This document shows positions 6,203 through 14,806 of a stretch of 64,000 nt of DNA, one piece after another. The notes below the pieces were generated by a model. That model was not told the origin of the DNA. It ran no database searches and was given only the letters and a program-made list of their open reading frames with translations. Position numbers and translations under genes: made by a program. The DNA is from Streptomyces caeruleatus (GTDB lineage: Bacteria; Actinomycetota; Actinomycetes; Streptomycetales; Streptomycetaceae), in contig NZ_KQ948926.1 of the NCBI RefSeq assembly GCF_001514235.1, forward strand, positions 491,861 to 555,860, read 5' to 3'. Position 1 is the first letter of the stretch; each line of letters opens with the position of its first letter.

Positions 6203-7651
6203 ATGGAACGCCGACCCCGGGAGAACCCCCTGCGCCGCCGCCTGCCTCTCTGGCCGATCCCGTTGCTGTGGACGCTCGCGCTCGGCCTGTGGGGGCTGTC
6301 CCGGCAGCACAGTGTGTGGCGGGACGAGGCGGCGACCTGGCAGGTGGCGCGGCGGCCGGTCGCCGACATCTGGCACATGCTGGGGCAGGTCGACGCCGTG
6401 CACGGGCTCTACTACCTGCTGATGCACGGCGTGTTCGCCTGTTTCGGCGCCGGTACCGCGCCCCTGCGCCTGCCGTCCGTGCTGGCCATGGCGGTGGCGG
6501 CGGCCTGTGTGACGGTCATCGGGCAACGGCTGGCCGGGGTCTGGGCGGGCCTGGCGGGAGGGCTGGCGTTCGGGCTGCTTCCGGCCGTGCAGTTCTACCT
6601 CCAGGAGGGCCGCCCGTACGCGCTGGTCGCGGCCGGCGCCGGGATCGCGACCCTGTTGCTGGTGACCGCCCTGGAGGGACGTGGGCGCGCGGCGCACTGG
6701 GTCGCGTACGCCGGCACGGTCGCGGTGTGCGGGCTGCTGAACTGGCTGTCGCTGCTGATCCTGCCGGCCCATCTGGCCACCCTGCTCTGGGTACGGGCAC
6801 CCCGCCGCATCTGGAGGTGCTGGTTACCGGCCGCGACGCTCGCCCTGGCGGCCGTACTGCCGTTGATCCTGTTCAGCCGGCACCAGTCCGCCCAGGTGTC
6901 CTGGATCCCGCCGCTGACCTGGCACATGCTGATCGGTCCCGCGGTCCTGCTGACGATCGGGGCTCTCGCGGCCCTGCTGGACCGGCCGTGTGCGGGACGG
7001 CTGTCGGTGGCGGCGGTCGGGCTGCCGCTGCTGGCCGTGCCGCAACTCGGCCTCCTCGGGCTCTCCCTGGTCAGACCGCTCTTCCTGGACCGCTATGTGC
7101 TGTTCAGCATGCTCGGGCTGGCCCTGCTGATCGGCACGGCGCTGGGGACGGCCGTACGGGCGAGCAGGCCGCGGTTTCCGAGAGCGGCGCCCTGGCTCGT
7201 CCCGTTCGCGGTCACCGTGGCGGTCGTCGCCCTGTTGCCGCAGTCGCTGGCCAAGCGGTCCCCGGCGAGCCGGGTGGACGACGTCCTGGCGGTGGCGGCC
7301 GACGTACGGCGGCTGAAGCAGGACGGGGACGCGGTGGTCTTCGTGCCGGCGGCCCGGCGCGACACCGCGCTGGTCTGCCCCGACGAGTTCGCCGGGCTGC
7401 GGGACATAGCGCTGGCGGTGGGCCCGGTCGAGTCGGGGACGTTGAAGGGCGAGGAGGCGGGTCCGGCCCGGATACGGGACGCGATGCTGGCGCAGCGGCG
7501 CATACTGCTGGTCACCGACGTGCCCGCGGTGGCGCGGCCCGTCTCCGCCGAGCGGGACAGGACGAAGACCGCGGTGCTGAAGGAGCACTTCACCGTGGTG
7601 GCGGACGTACAGGTCCGTGGGCGACGCGTGACGGCTTACGAACGGCTCTGA
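6203..7651 (+). CDS. GT-C family (GT39-like) membrane glycosyltransferase
   Basis: This polytopic membrane protein of about 482 residues has a cytoplasmic basic start (MERRPRENPLRRR), a first membrane segment, and the acidic first-loop motif SVWRDEAATWQVA, the position of the catalytic Asp-Glu in GT-C enzymes that use polyprenyl-phosphate sugars. About ten more hydrophobic helices follow, then a soluble C-terminal domain. It probably transfers a sugar outside the membrane; donor and acceptor are unknown. The frame is open back to 6077, but that part contains the terminator at 6093-6126, so the ATG at 6203 is preferred. Confidence 0.78.
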   Translation: MERRPRENPLRRRLPLWPIPLLWTLALGLWGLSRQHSVWRDEAATWQVARRPVADIWHMLGQVDAVHGLYYLLMHGVFACFGAGTAPLRLPSVLAMAVAAACVTVIGQRLAGVWAGLAGGLAFGLLPAVQFYLQEGRPYALVAAGAGIATLLLVTALEGRGRAAHWVAYAGTVAVCGLLNWLSLLILPAHLATLLWVRAPRRIWRCWLPAATLALAAVLPLILFSRHQSAQVSWIPPLTWHMLIGPAVLLTIGALAALLDRPCAGRLSVAAVGLPLLAVPQLGLLGLSLVRPLFLDRYVLFSMLGLALLIGTALGTAVRASRPRFPRAAPWLVPFAVTVAVVALLPQSLAKRSPASRVDDVLAVAADVRRLKQDGDAVVFVPAARRDTALVCPDEFAGLRDIALAVGPVESGTLKGEEAGPARIRDAMLAQRRILLVTDVPAVARPVSAERDRTKTAVLKEHFTVVADVQVRGRRVTAYERL

Positions 7652-7668
7652 GCAGGGATCAGCAGCGA

Positions 7669-7702
7669 GCGGGGCCCGGCCGTTCCCCCGGCCGGGCCCC
7701 GC
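7669..7702. terminator. Bidirectional terminator
   Basis: A perfect 14-bp stem GCGGGGCCCGGCCG (7669-7682) / CGGCCGGGCCCCGC (7689-7702) with a 6-nt loop lies between two convergent genes and can serve both. Confidence 0.85.
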
Positions 7703-7720
7703 CCTGAATGTCGGCATCCG

Positions 7721-7954
7721 TCAGTGGAACTGCGGCACGATCAGATAGATCCCGTACGCCACCACCGCCGCGCAGGCGACGAAGCACAGCCCGGCCTGTG
7801 TGAGGCCGAGGGCGGAGGTGCCGCCGGCCTCCTCGCGCGCCCCTTCGTGGCGGGCCAGGCCCAGCACGCCGAGGGCGAAGACGGCGACCACGGCCACGGT
7901 CACGGCCAGGCTCACCGCGGCGACCTGACCGAGTGCGGTCCAGTCGAGCTTCAT
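7721..7954 (-). CDS. Small two-helix membrane protein next to pit
   Basis: The 77-aa product begins MKLDWTALGQ and has two hydrophobic segments (VAAVSLAVTVAVVAVFALG, residues about 11-32, and GLCFVACAAVVAYGIYLIV, about 56-74) separated by a charged loop (RHEGAREE). It follows the phosphate permease gene on the same strand after a 116-bp spacer made largely of 15-bp tandem repeats. It may be an accessory subunit of the permease, as similar small membrane genes accompany pit in actinomycetes. Start ATG has GGGAA upstream. Confidence 0.75.
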   Translation of the reverse strand: MKLDWTALGQVAAVSLAVTVAVVAVFALGVLGLARHEGAREEAGGTSALGLTQAGLCFVACAAVVAYGIYLIVPQFH

Positions 7955-7967
7955 GATGGGAACTCCC

Positions 7968-8042
7968 CTTGTCTCGTACGGCCTTGTCTCGTACGGCCTT
8001 GTCTCGTACGGCCTTGTCTCGTACGGCCATATCTCGTACGGC
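7968..8042. repeat. 15-bp tandem repeat, five copies
   Basis: The unit CTTGTCTCGTACGGC occurs at 7968, 7983, 7998 and 8013 without change and at 8028 with two differences. The array fills most of the spacer between pit and the small membrane gene. The unit contains the palindrome CGTACG. It is a simple tandem repeat, not a CRISPR. Confidence 0.95.
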
Positions 8043-8070
8043 GGCCGTCTCTCAGGCGGCCATGGCTGTC

Positions 8071-9225
8071 TCAGGCGGCCGTACCGACCTTGGTCGGCTC
8101 GGTGCCGCTGATCGTGACCTCGTGGGCGTCGTTCACGTTGTGCGCGGACACCGGGTTGCGCCGGGAGACGAGCACGATGCCGGCGGCCACGGCCGCGCCG
8201 ACCAGGGCGACCACGGCCGTACCGAGGTTGCCGCCGTGCTTGACCGCGCTCGCCGAGACGCCGCCGACGAGGGCGGCGGCGGGCAGGGTGACCATCCAGG
8301 CCACGACCATGCGCCCGGCGACGCCCCAGCGGACCTCCGCCAGACGCCGGCCGAGGCCCGCGCCGAGGATGCTGCCCGAGGCGACCTGCGTGGTGGACAG
8401 GGCGAAGCCCAGGTGGGCCGAGGTGAGGATGACCGTCGTGGAGGCCGTCTCGGCGGCGAAGCCCTGCGGGGACTGGATCTCCGTGAGGCCCTTGCCCATG
8501 GTGCGGATGATCCGCCAGCCACCGAGGTAGGTGCCCAGGCCGATCGCCAGACCGGCCGAGGCGATCACCCACAGGGGCGGGCCCGCGTCGTGGCCCAGGG
8601 CGCCCGCCGAGATCAGGGTCAGCGTGATGACGCCCATCGTCTTCTGCGCGTCGTTGGTGCCGTGCGCCAGGGAGACGAGCGAGGCCGAGGCGATCTGCCC
8701 GACCCGGAAGCCCTTGGTGACGGACTGGCTGCGGGCGCGAGCGGTGAGCTTGTAGGCCAGGAACGTGGCCAGCAGCGCCGCGACCCCCGCGACGATCGGC
8801 GAGGCCACCGCCGGGATCAGCACCTTCTCGACAACCTTGTCAAAGTGCACGCCGTGCGACCCCGCGCCCACCCAGACGGCGCCGATCAGCCCGCCGAACA
8901 GCGCGTGCGACGAACTGGACGGCAGCCCGACCAGCCAGGTGAGCAAATTCCACAGAATGGCCCCGACGAGCCCGGCGAAGATCATGCCCGGACTGACGAG
9001 TGTGTCGTCCACGATGCCGCCGGAGATCGTCTTGGCGACCTCGGTGGAGAGGAAGGCACCGACGACGTTCAGGACGCCGCTGATGAGCACGGCCGTCCTC
9101 GGTTTGAGCGCCCCCGTGGCGATGGAGGTGGCCATCGCGTTCGCCGTGTCGTGGAATCCGTTGGTGAAGTCGAAAGCGAGGGCCGTCACAATGACGACCG
9201 CCACCAGGAACGTGATGTGGTCCAT
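8071..9225 (-). CDS. pit: Low-affinity inorganic phosphate permease (Pit family)
   Basis: The 384-aa protein is a typical PiT transporter built from two inverted repeats. Each carries the family signature: FDFTNGFHDTANAMATSIATGAL near the N-terminus and SLAHGTNDAQKTMG in the second half. About ten membrane helices flank them. It takes up metal-phosphate with protons across the cell membrane. The ATG at 9225 has GGGGA upstream. No PhoU-like (DUF47) gene is beside it; a small two-helix protein follows instead. Confidence 0.92.
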   Translation of the reverse strand: MDHITFLVAVVIVTALAFDFTNGFHDTANAMATSIATGALKPRTAVLISGVLNVVGAFLSTEVAKTISGGIVDDTLVSPGMIFAGLVGAILWNLLTWLVGLPSSSSHALFGGLIGAVWVGAGSHGVHFDKVVEKVLIPAVASPIVAGVAALLATFLAYKLTARARSQSVTKGFRVGQIASASLVSLAHGTNDAQKTMGVITLTLISAGALGHDAGPPLWVIASAGLAIGLGTYLGGWRIIRTMGKGLTEIQSPQGFAAETASTTVILTSAHLGFALSTTQVASGSILGAGLGRRLAEVRWGVAGRMVVAWMVTLPAAALVGGVSASAVKHGGNLGTAVVALVGAAVAAGIVLVSRRNPVSAHNVNDAHEVTISGTEPTKVGTAA

Positions 9226-9356
9226 TCCCCAATGCAAACAAGCTCGGGCCAATTCGCGGCGAACCGCTGGCAAAGCGTGTCCCAGGAGTCGGCGCGCTGT
9301 TGGTAAGGGTCCTGCGAAGCCGCGGTGGTGACCGCGCCGGATCTACGATCGCCCCC

Positions 9357-10136
9357 ATGAGCATCCGCTGGACGTACGCCTTCGTCGACCGCCCCGTCGC
9401 GTCCTTCGCCCGGGCCCACGCGTTCTGGACCGCGGTGACGGACACGCGGCTGTCCGGGTTCCGGGGCGATCAGGGGGAGTTCGTGACGCTGCTGCCCGGC
9501 TCCGGCGCCGACGCCTGTGTGAAGGTCCAGGGGGTCGACTCGGGTTCCGGTGGCGCGCATCTCGACTTCGCGGTGGACGACGTTGCGGGGTTCGTGGGGT
9601 CGGCGCTTCAGCGGGGCGCGGGGATCGCCGCCGAGCACGAGGGGTGGGCCGTACTGCGCTCGCCCGCCGGGCAGTTCTTCTGTGCCGTGCCCTGGCACGG
9701 GGAGTCGCTACGGCCGCCCGTGGTGCACGGCAGTCGGCTCGACCAGGTCTGCGTCGACGTACCGCTCTCGCTGTACGAGGCCGAAGTCGGCTTCTGGAGC
9801 GACCTGTTGGCCGACTGGACGTCGGCGCCCGGCTCCCGCCCGGAGTTCCATGTGCTCAGGCCGCCGGCCGGGCTGCCGGTCCGCATCCTGCTCCAGCGGC
9901 TCGGCGAGAAGCGGGGTGGCAAGGAACGGCTGGGTGAACAACGGGCCAACTCCGCCCACCTGGACCTCGCCTGCGCGGACATCGCGGCGACCCGCGCCCG
10001 GCACGAGGAGCTGGGCGCGGCCTTCGTCGCCCAGGGTGCCCACTGGACGGTGATGCGGGATCCGGCGGGCGGCGTCTACTGCCTGACGGGGCGGGATCCG
10101 GAGACGGGCGGTCTGCCTGGCGCTAGCGCGAGCTGA
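9357..10136 (+). CDS. VOC-superfamily (glyoxalase-like) protein
   Basis: The 259-aa product has two tandem vicinal-oxygen-chelate modules (residues about 3-120 and 130-250), each ending in a DPAG/SPAGQFFCAV strand that supplies a conserved Glu/Gln or substrate contact in this family. It is related to glyoxalase/bleomycin-resistance proteins of unknown substrate. The gene starts ATG at 9357 and faces pit. Its last 14 bp overlap the end of the next gene on the minus strand. Confidence 0.8.
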   Translation: MSIRWTYAFVDRPVASFARAHAFWTAVTDTRLSGFRGDQGEFVTLLPGSGADACVKVQGVDSGSGGAHLDFAVDDVAGFVGSALQRGAGIAAEHEGWAVLRSPAGQFFCAVPWHGESLRPPVVHGSRLDQVCVDVPLSLYEAEVGFWSDLLADWTSAPGSRPEFHVLRPPAGLPVRILLQRLGEKRGGKERLGEQRANSAHLDLACADIAATRARHEELGAAFVAQGAHWTVMRDPAGGVYCLTGRDPETGGLPGASAS

Positions 10137-10365
10137 AGACGCAGAGCCTGTCCACCGGGCCGTCCTCGTTCGGCGTGGGCGTCGTGCACGCCGATTCCCA
10201 CCCCTCCGGGGGCGACGGCACTGCAGTGGTGGGGCCGGCCCGCTCCCAGACGTAGGGACCCCGCGGCTCCGCCGCGTCCCGCAGCCACAGCGTCAGCCCG
10301 CCCGCGACGGCCACGAGAACCACCCACACGGCCACGGCCCACCGCCATAACCGGCGTGCCGTCAC
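10123..10365 (-). CDS. Small membrane-anchored protein (80 aa)
   Basis: The product has a basic N-terminus (MTARRLWRW), one membrane helix (AVAVWVVLVAVAGGLTLWL), and an extracytoplasmic tail of about 50 residues with two Cys (SACTTPTP, RLCVFSSR) that could form a disulfide. The GTG start overlaps the stop of the DUF952 gene as GTGA. Function unknown. Confidence 0.7.
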   Translation of the reverse strand: MTARRLWRWAVAVWVVLVAVAGGLTLWLRDAAEPRGPYVWERAGPTTAVPSPPEGWESACTTPTPNEDGPVDRLCVFSSR

Positions 10366-10694
10366 CCCCACGCCTCCACGTCCACCACCGCGTCCACCGG
10401 AACGGGCCCGTACACATGGGGGAACGCCTCTCCCCCCGGCTCCGGCGCCTCGTACTTCAGCGGCGCGTCGAGCCGCGCGGGGTCCACGACCAGGACCACG
10501 AGTTCGTCGGGGCCGTCGTAGGAGCCGTACAGGAAGTCGGCCACGGCCGGGAGTTGCGCGCGGGTCGAGCAGTGGATGAAGCCCTCCTCCTGGAGGGTGC
10601 GGCCGCGCGTCGACATCTCGTACGCGCCGCGCTCGCGGGCCGCGTCCCACAGGGAGCGCTCGGTGATGTGGAGGATGAACGTCTGTTCGGGCAT
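10362..10694 (-). CDS. DUF952 family protein
   Basis: The 110-aa protein matches DUF952, a small ADP-ribosyltransferase-like fold of unknown activity: ILHITERSLWDAARERGAYE, then GFIHCSTRAQLPAVADF, the strand ELVVLVVDPARL, and FPHVYGPVPVDAVV near the end. It lies 9 bp after the ECF sigma factor gene and overlaps the next small gene, so it is in the same transcription unit. Confidence 0.85.
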   Translation of the reverse strand: MPEQTFILHITERSLWDAARERGAYEMSTRGRTLQEEGFIHCSTRAQLPAVADFLYGSYDGPDELVVLVVDPARLDAPLKYEAPEPGGEAFPHVYGPVPVDAVVDVEAWG

Positions 10695-10703
10695 GTGTCC
10701 ACG

Positions 10704-11930
10704 CTACGGCTTCAGCCGGGCCGCCCGCGCGTGCAAATAGCGCTGCTCCGGCAGGCTCAGGGTCCTGGCGGCAGCGGCCTCGTAGGCGGCACGTGCCTCG
10801 TCGTGCGCGCCCGCCCGCTCCAGCAGATGACCGCGGACCGCGTCCAGCCGGTGCCCCGCACCCAACTCGCCCTCCAGTTCCGCCAGTTCGTCCAGCCCCG
10901 CGCGCGGCCCCTGGACCATGGCCACGGCGACGGCGCGGTTGAGACGCTCGACGGGCCCGGGGACGAGGCGTACGAGGATGTCGTAGAGGCCGAGGATCTC
11001 CTCCCAGTCGGTGGCCTGGGCGGAGGGTGCCTCGTCGTGGACGGCGGCGATGGCGGCGCGCAGCTGGTACGGGCCGGCGCGCCCTTGGGAGAGGGCGCCG
11101 GTGACCAGGGCGACGCCCTCGTCGATCGCGGCCTTGTCCCAGCGGTCGCGGTCCTGTTCGTCGAGCGGGACGAGTTCGCCGTGCGGGCCGGTGCGCGCGT
11201 CGCGGCGGGCGTCGGTGAGCAGCATCAGGGCGAGCAGCCCGGCCGCCTCGCCGTGGCCGGGGAGGAGACGGTGGACCTCGCGGGCCAGCCGGATCGCCTC
11301 GCCGGCGAGTTCCCGCCGCTGCAGGGCGGTACCCGAGGTGGCCGTATAGCCCTCGTTGAAGATCAGGTACAGGGTCTGGAGGACCGCGGGCAGCTGCTCC
11401 TCCCCGCTGTCGGGGCGCGCGAAGCGGACGCCGCGGACCTTCTGCTTGGCCCGGCTGATGCGCTGGGCCATGGTCGTCTCGGGGACCAGGTAGGCGCGGG
11501 CGATCTCCGCCGTGGTCAGACCGCCGACGGCGCGCAGGGTGAGGGCGATCTGGGCGGGCGGGGTCAGGTCGGGGTGGCAGCACAGGAACAGCAGGGTGAG
11601 GGTGTCGTCCTCGCGGGGAGCGCGGTCCGCGCCGGGCGGCGGTGCGGTGAAGGCGTCGCGGGGCGACAGCGCCGCGACCTTCTCCTCGCGGGCCCGGCGA
11701 GCCTCCTCCGCGCGCAGGGCGTCGGTCAGCCGGCGCGCGCCGACCTTGATCAGCCAGCCGCGCGGATTGTCGGGGACGCCGGTGCGCGGCCACTGTTCGG
11801 CGGCGGCGAGCAGTGCCTCCTGCACGGCGTCCTCGGCGGTGTCGAAGTGGCCGTACCGTCGCACCAGCGCGCCGAGGACCTGCGGCGCGTGACGGCGCAG
11901 CAGGTCCTCGGTCTCGGGCGTGACGCTCAT
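10704..11930 (-). CDS. ECF sigma factor with C-terminal TPR-like extension (ECF42 type)
   Basis: The 408-aa protein has sigma region 2 (FDTAEDAVQEALLAAAEQWP, residues about 25-60), region 4 (GGLTTAEIARAYLVPETTMAQRISRAKQKV, about 140-175), then a long C-terminal DUF6596/TPR-like domain (LYLIFNEGYTATSG onward). This architecture, together with the DGPF/YCII gene directly upstream, fits the ECF42 group, where the extension replaces an anti-sigma factor in control. It is transcribed with its YCII partner and probably drives that gene. Confidence 0.9.
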   Translation of the reverse strand: MSVTPETEDLLRRHAPQVLGALVRRYGHFDTAEDAVQEALLAAAEQWPRTGVPDNPRGWLIKVGARRLTDALRAEEARRAREEKVAALSPRDAFTAPPPGADRAPREDDTLTLLFLCCHPDLTPPAQIALTLRAVGGLTTAEIARAYLVPETTMAQRISRAKQKVRGVRFARPDSGEEQLPAVLQTLYLIFNEGYTATSGTALQRRELAGEAIRLAREVHRLLPGHGEAAGLLALMLLTDARRDARTGPHGELVPLDEQDRDRWDKAAIDEGVALVTGALSQGRAGPYQLRAAIAAVHDEAPSAQATDWEEILGLYDILVRLVPGPVERLNRAVAVAMVQGPRAGLDELAELEGELGAGHRLDAVRGHLLERAGAHDEARAAYEAAAARTLSLPEQRYLHARAARLKP

Positions 11931-11980
11931 GTCGGGTCGGGCGCTCCCGGGGCTTGTACGGCTCGTACGCCTCGGACGGC

Positions 11981-12394
11981 TCAGACGTCCCCGGAGCCGT
12001 CGTCGATGGGCCGGATCACCACGGGGTACGTGGGTGCCCCGGCGGGCTGGGGGCACTGCAGGACGCGCTCGGCGATCTCCGTGGCCCGTTCCAGGCTCGC
12101 GCAGTCCAGCACCCAGTACCCGGCCAGCAGCTCCTTGGTCTCGCTGTACGGCCCGTCGGTGATCGCCGCCTTGCCGTCGTCGCCCAGGGTGACGTGCCGG
12201 GTCTTCGCGGGCTCGGCCAGCCCGTGTCCGTCGACCATCTCGCCGCTCTCGGCGAGGTCGTTGTTGAGGTCGCCCATGAAGGCGTACATCGCCTGGACGT
12301 CCTCCTGGCTCCAGGCCACGGAGTTCTCGGACCCCTTGCCCTGCATCGCCTCGTAGTCCTCCTGCGTGCCCTGCACCATGACCAGGTACTTCAT
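11981..12394 (-). CDS. YCII-related DGPF-domain protein, ECF42 partner
   Basis: The 137-aa product starts MKYLVMVQGTQEDYEAM after a good AAGGAG ribosome-binding site. It carries the signature ITDGPYSETKELLAGYWVLDC of the DGPF branch of YCII-like proteins. Genes of this kind are the usual targets of ECF42 sigma factors. The gene ends 50 bp before the sigma factor start. Confidence 0.88.
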   Translation of the reverse strand: MKYLVMVQGTQEDYEAMQGKGSENSVAWSQEDVQAMYAFMGDLNNDLAESGEMVDGHGLAEPAKTRHVTLGDDGKAAITDGPYSETKELLAGYWVLDCASLERATEIAERVLQCPQPAGAPTYPVVIRPIDDGSGDV

Positions 12395-12487
12395 CAGTCC
12401 GCTCCTTCGCTTTCCGTCGGCTCGGGCCACCGTTTCGGCGGCTCTCACAGGGGACGTCGGAGCCGGTCCGGGATTCTCGACAGGGGT

Positions 12488-12751
12488 TCAGGAATTCTTC
12501 GCGGAAGGTTCCTCGGGCTGCTCGGGCCGCTCGGGCCGCTCGGGCTGCTCGGGCTGCTCGGGCTGCTGGTGGTGGTGCGCGTGGTGCTCTTCGTGCTCGG
12601 CGCCGCTCTCGGCGTACGCGCCGCACTCGGGGTTCCGGCACGGGCCGGCCACCCATGTGGGGACCCAGGCGCCCAGCGTCTTGTGGCGCCGGACGACCGT
12701 GTCGACGGGCTGTCCGCAGTCGGGACAGTGGTGCTCTGCGCTGCTGCCCAT
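12488..12751 (-). CDS. Zinc-ribbon-like protein with Pro-Glu-Gln repeat tail (87 aa)
   Basis: The N-terminal half has a CPDCG pair and a second pair in GPCRNPECG (residues about 9-12 and 37-44), which form a plausible zinc ribbon. The C-terminal half is low complexity: a His-rich run (HEEHHAHHH), then PEQ/PER triplets repeated six times, encoded by a 9-bp tandem repeat near 12519-12573. Function unknown. It lies 26 bp downstream of the reductase gene and is probably co-transcribed. Confidence 0.7.
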   Translation of the reverse strand: MGSSAEHHCPDCGQPVDTVVRRHKTLGAWVPTWVAGPCRNPECGAYAESGAEHEEHHAHHHQQPEQPEQPERPERPEQPEEPSAKNS

Positions 12752-12777
12752 GCCCTCAGAGTAGGGCGGGAGAGGGC

Positions 12778-13362
12778 TCAGCGCTTCCTGCTGTACGTAC
12801 GAACCACGGCGCCGTTGCCGAACGAGCGGACCTCGCCGAGGGTGAACTCGGTGACGGCGAAGTCCGAGCCGAACATCGGCATGCCCGTGCCGTACACGAC
12901 GGGGTAGGTCTTGATGACGAGTTCGTCGATCTCGTCGAGCAGCGCGCCGGCGAGCTGCGAGCCGCCGCACAGGTAGATCCCGAACTCGCTGTCCTCGGCC
13001 TTGAGTTCGCGGACCTTGGCGACCAGGTCGTCGCCGACGATCTCGACGTTCGGGTGGGGCGACTCGGTCAGGGTGCGCGAGGCGACGTACTCCCGCATAT
13101 GGGCGTACGGGCTGGTCATGCCGTCCTTCAGTGCCAGGTCGTAGCTCCCGCGGCCCTGGATGACCGTGTCGAACCTGCGGTTCGGGAAGTCGTCGGTGCC
13201 GATGGCCCGGCGGACGATGACCGGATTGGTCTCCGGGTACTCCGCCTTGAGGAACTCCAGGAACTCCTCGTCGACGAACGGGTACATCGTCGTGGCGTCA
13301 CCGTCCGGGCCGCCGATGAAACCGTCGATCGAACAGGCGATGAAGTAGGTGAGCTTTCGCAA
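12778..13362 (-). CDS. Dihydrofolate reductase-like (RibD C-terminal domain) protein
   Basis: The 194-aa protein starts at a TTG (MRKLTYFIACSIDGFIGG), the usual N-terminal strand of YyaP/YwjB-type reductases. Later come the NADPH-binding elements (FDTVIQGRGSYDLAL, and IYLCGGSQLAGALLDE near residue 135). Its physiological substrate is unknown. It is divergent from a TetR regulator, with repeat-rich operator DNA between the two, so it is the likely target of that repressor. Confidence 0.85.
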   Translation of the reverse strand: MRKLTYFIACSIDGFIGGPDGDATTMYPFVDEEFLEFLKAEYPETNPVIVRRAIGTDDFPNRRFDTVIQGRGSYDLALKDGMTSPYAHMREYVASRTLTESPHPNVEIVGDDLVAKVRELKAEDSEFGIYLCGGSQLAGALLDEIDELVIKTYPVVYGTGMPMFGSDFAVTEFTLGEVRSFGNGAVVRTYSRKR

Positions 13363-13389
13363 GCCGGTCTCTTTTCGTAGGGTGTCAAA

Positions 13390-13441
13390 CAACCACTCCG
13401 GTTGTAGTGCTTCAGTTGTAGTACTTCGCTTGTAGTGGTTG
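13390..13441. promoter_or_regulatory. Repeat-rich operator between DHFR-like gene and tetR
   Basis: Outer arms CAACCACT (13390-13397) and AGTGGTTG (13434-13441) form an inverted repeat. Inside, a TTGTAGT word recurs three times at 14-bp spacing (about 13402, 13416 and 13430). Spaced direct repeats inside an inverted repeat suit cooperative binding by the adjacent TetR protein; that link is inferred. Confidence 0.65.
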
Positions 13442-13486
13442 CAAGGACATTTAGGGACCGAGTGAAAGTGAGAAAGGGGATTCCGT

Positions 13487-14077
13487 ATGGCGGGCAATCC
13501 GGAGCGTCGTGCCGCCCTCGTCGACGCGGGCGTCGAGGTGCTCGCCCGTGAGGGCGCACGCGGGCTGACCTTCCGCGCGGTGGACACCGAGGCCGGGGTG
13601 CCGGTGGGCACCTCCTCCAACTACTTCACCGGCCGCGACGACCTGCTCCGCCAGATCGACGCCCGCCTGCACGTACGGCTGGCGCCCGACCCCGCGGTGA
13701 TCACCGAGCTGCTGGCCCGGCCCAAGGACCGCGCCCTGGTCACCGCGTTCATGCATGACCTGATGGGCCGCGCGACCCGCGACCGGACGGGCTATCTGGC
13801 CCTGCTGGAGATGCGCCTGGAGGCCACCCGCCGTCCCGAGCTGCGCTCCTCCTTCACCCGGACCGTGCGCGGCGACCTCGACGAGGCCATGCAGTTCCAC
13901 CGCGACGCCGGGCTGCCCGGGGGCGACGAGGTCGTCACCGTGCTCTATCTCGCGATGCTCGGGCTGCTCCTGGAGCATCTGACACTGCCGGACGTGCTGG
14001 AAGGCGTCCTGCCCGGGGTGGGTGTGCCGGAAGGGCTGGTGGAGCGGATCGCGGCGACGATCGTGCCCGCGAAGTAG
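13487..14077 (+). CDS. TetR-family transcriptional regulator
   Basis: The 196-aa protein has an N-terminal HTH (ALVDAGVEVLAREGARGLTFRAVDTEAGVPVGTSSNYFTGRDDLL, residues about 8-55) and a helical ligand-binding C-terminal domain. It faces the DHFR-like reductase across 124 bp of repeat-rich DNA and probably represses both that gene and itself. A GAAAGGGGA ribosome-binding site precedes the ATG. Confidence 0.9.
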   Translation: MAGNPERRAALVDAGVEVLAREGARGLTFRAVDTEAGVPVGTSSNYFTGRDDLLRQIDARLHVRLAPDPAVITELLARPKDRALVTAFMHDLMGRATRDRTGYLALLEMRLEATRRPELRSSFTRTVRGDLDEAMQFHRDAGLPGGDEVVTVLYLAMLGLLLEHLTLPDVLEGVLPGVGVPEGLVERIAATIVPAK

Positions 14078-14093
14078 GCCGAGCCCCCTGGAC

Positions 14094-14687
14094 TCAGCCC
14101 CGCGGCTCGCGCCACATCGGCCACATCCGGGGGCCGTCCGGGAGGTCGAGGGGGCGGCCCTGCCGGGCGAAGCCGAGGCGTTCGTACAGTTTCCGGCTGC
14201 GCCCGCTGCTCGCCTCCAGATACGCGGCCAGGCCCTCCCGGTCGCAGCGGTCGAGGACCGAGTTGAGGAGGGCGGTACCGAGTCCCTCGCCCTGGCGTTC
14301 GGGGGCCGTGGCGATCATCCACAGGTATTCGTGCGCACGACCCGTCGGGTGGATGCCGTCCGTCAGGCGGCCGATCAGCTCGACGCGCTCGTTCTGCGGA
14401 TCGACGGCCTCGCGCAGCCGCGCGGGTCCTTCCTCGTCGTGGTCCGGCTCGTCGGCCGGTACGGATATCCACAGGGCGCACGCCGTGCCGTCCTCGGTGA
14501 CGTCGATCCGGCCGACGGCGAGCACGATGTCGGTGAACGCGGCCATGAGCCGGGGGTGGGCGGCACGTCGGTGCTCCTCGCCCGGGAACACCCAGCCGCT
14601 GACCGGATCGTCCTGGAAGGCCGCGTCCAGCAGCCGAGCCACCAACTCCCGGTCCCCTTCGCCCGCCGTCCGGATCGCCACGCCCAT
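14094..14687 (-). CDS. GNAT-family N-acetyltransferase
   Basis: The 197-aa protein has the GNAT fold: an N-terminal strand (MGVAIRTAGEGD), a central strand ending at EYLWMIATAPERQGEGLGTALL with the acetyl-CoA pyrophosphate loop (Q/R-x-x-G-x-G/A), and the C-terminal YERLGF motif. The substrate is unknown. The gene is convergent with tetR (16 bp between stops). Confidence 0.85.
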   Translation of the reverse strand: MGVAIRTAGEGDRELVARLLDAAFQDDPVSGWVFPGEEHRRAAHPRLMAAFTDIVLAVGRIDVTEDGTACALWISVPADEPDHDEEGPARLREAVDPQNERVELIGRLTDGIHPTGRAHEYLWMIATAPERQGEGLGTALLNSVLDRCDREGLAAYLEASSGRSRKLYERLGFARQGRPLDLPDGPRMWPMWREPRG

Positions 14688-14806
14688 GTCTTCCCGCCCC
14701 TTCGCGTCAACTGCCGTTGATCGTAGGGCGATGCGGACGCGTGTGCCGTCCGCGGGCGGAGTCTGTCGAGATCCGCACGGTCCACGGATCCGTACGGTAC
14801 GCAGAG

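Noticed and set aside
7968..8042. CRISPR array
   Set aside because: The 15-bp units follow each other directly with no spacers and no cas genes nearby. The same holds for the 12-bp array at 62269-62328.
9226..9356. PHO boxes upstream of pit
   Set aside because: Only loose matches to the GTTCACC repeat were seen, without the 11-bp periodic arrangement.
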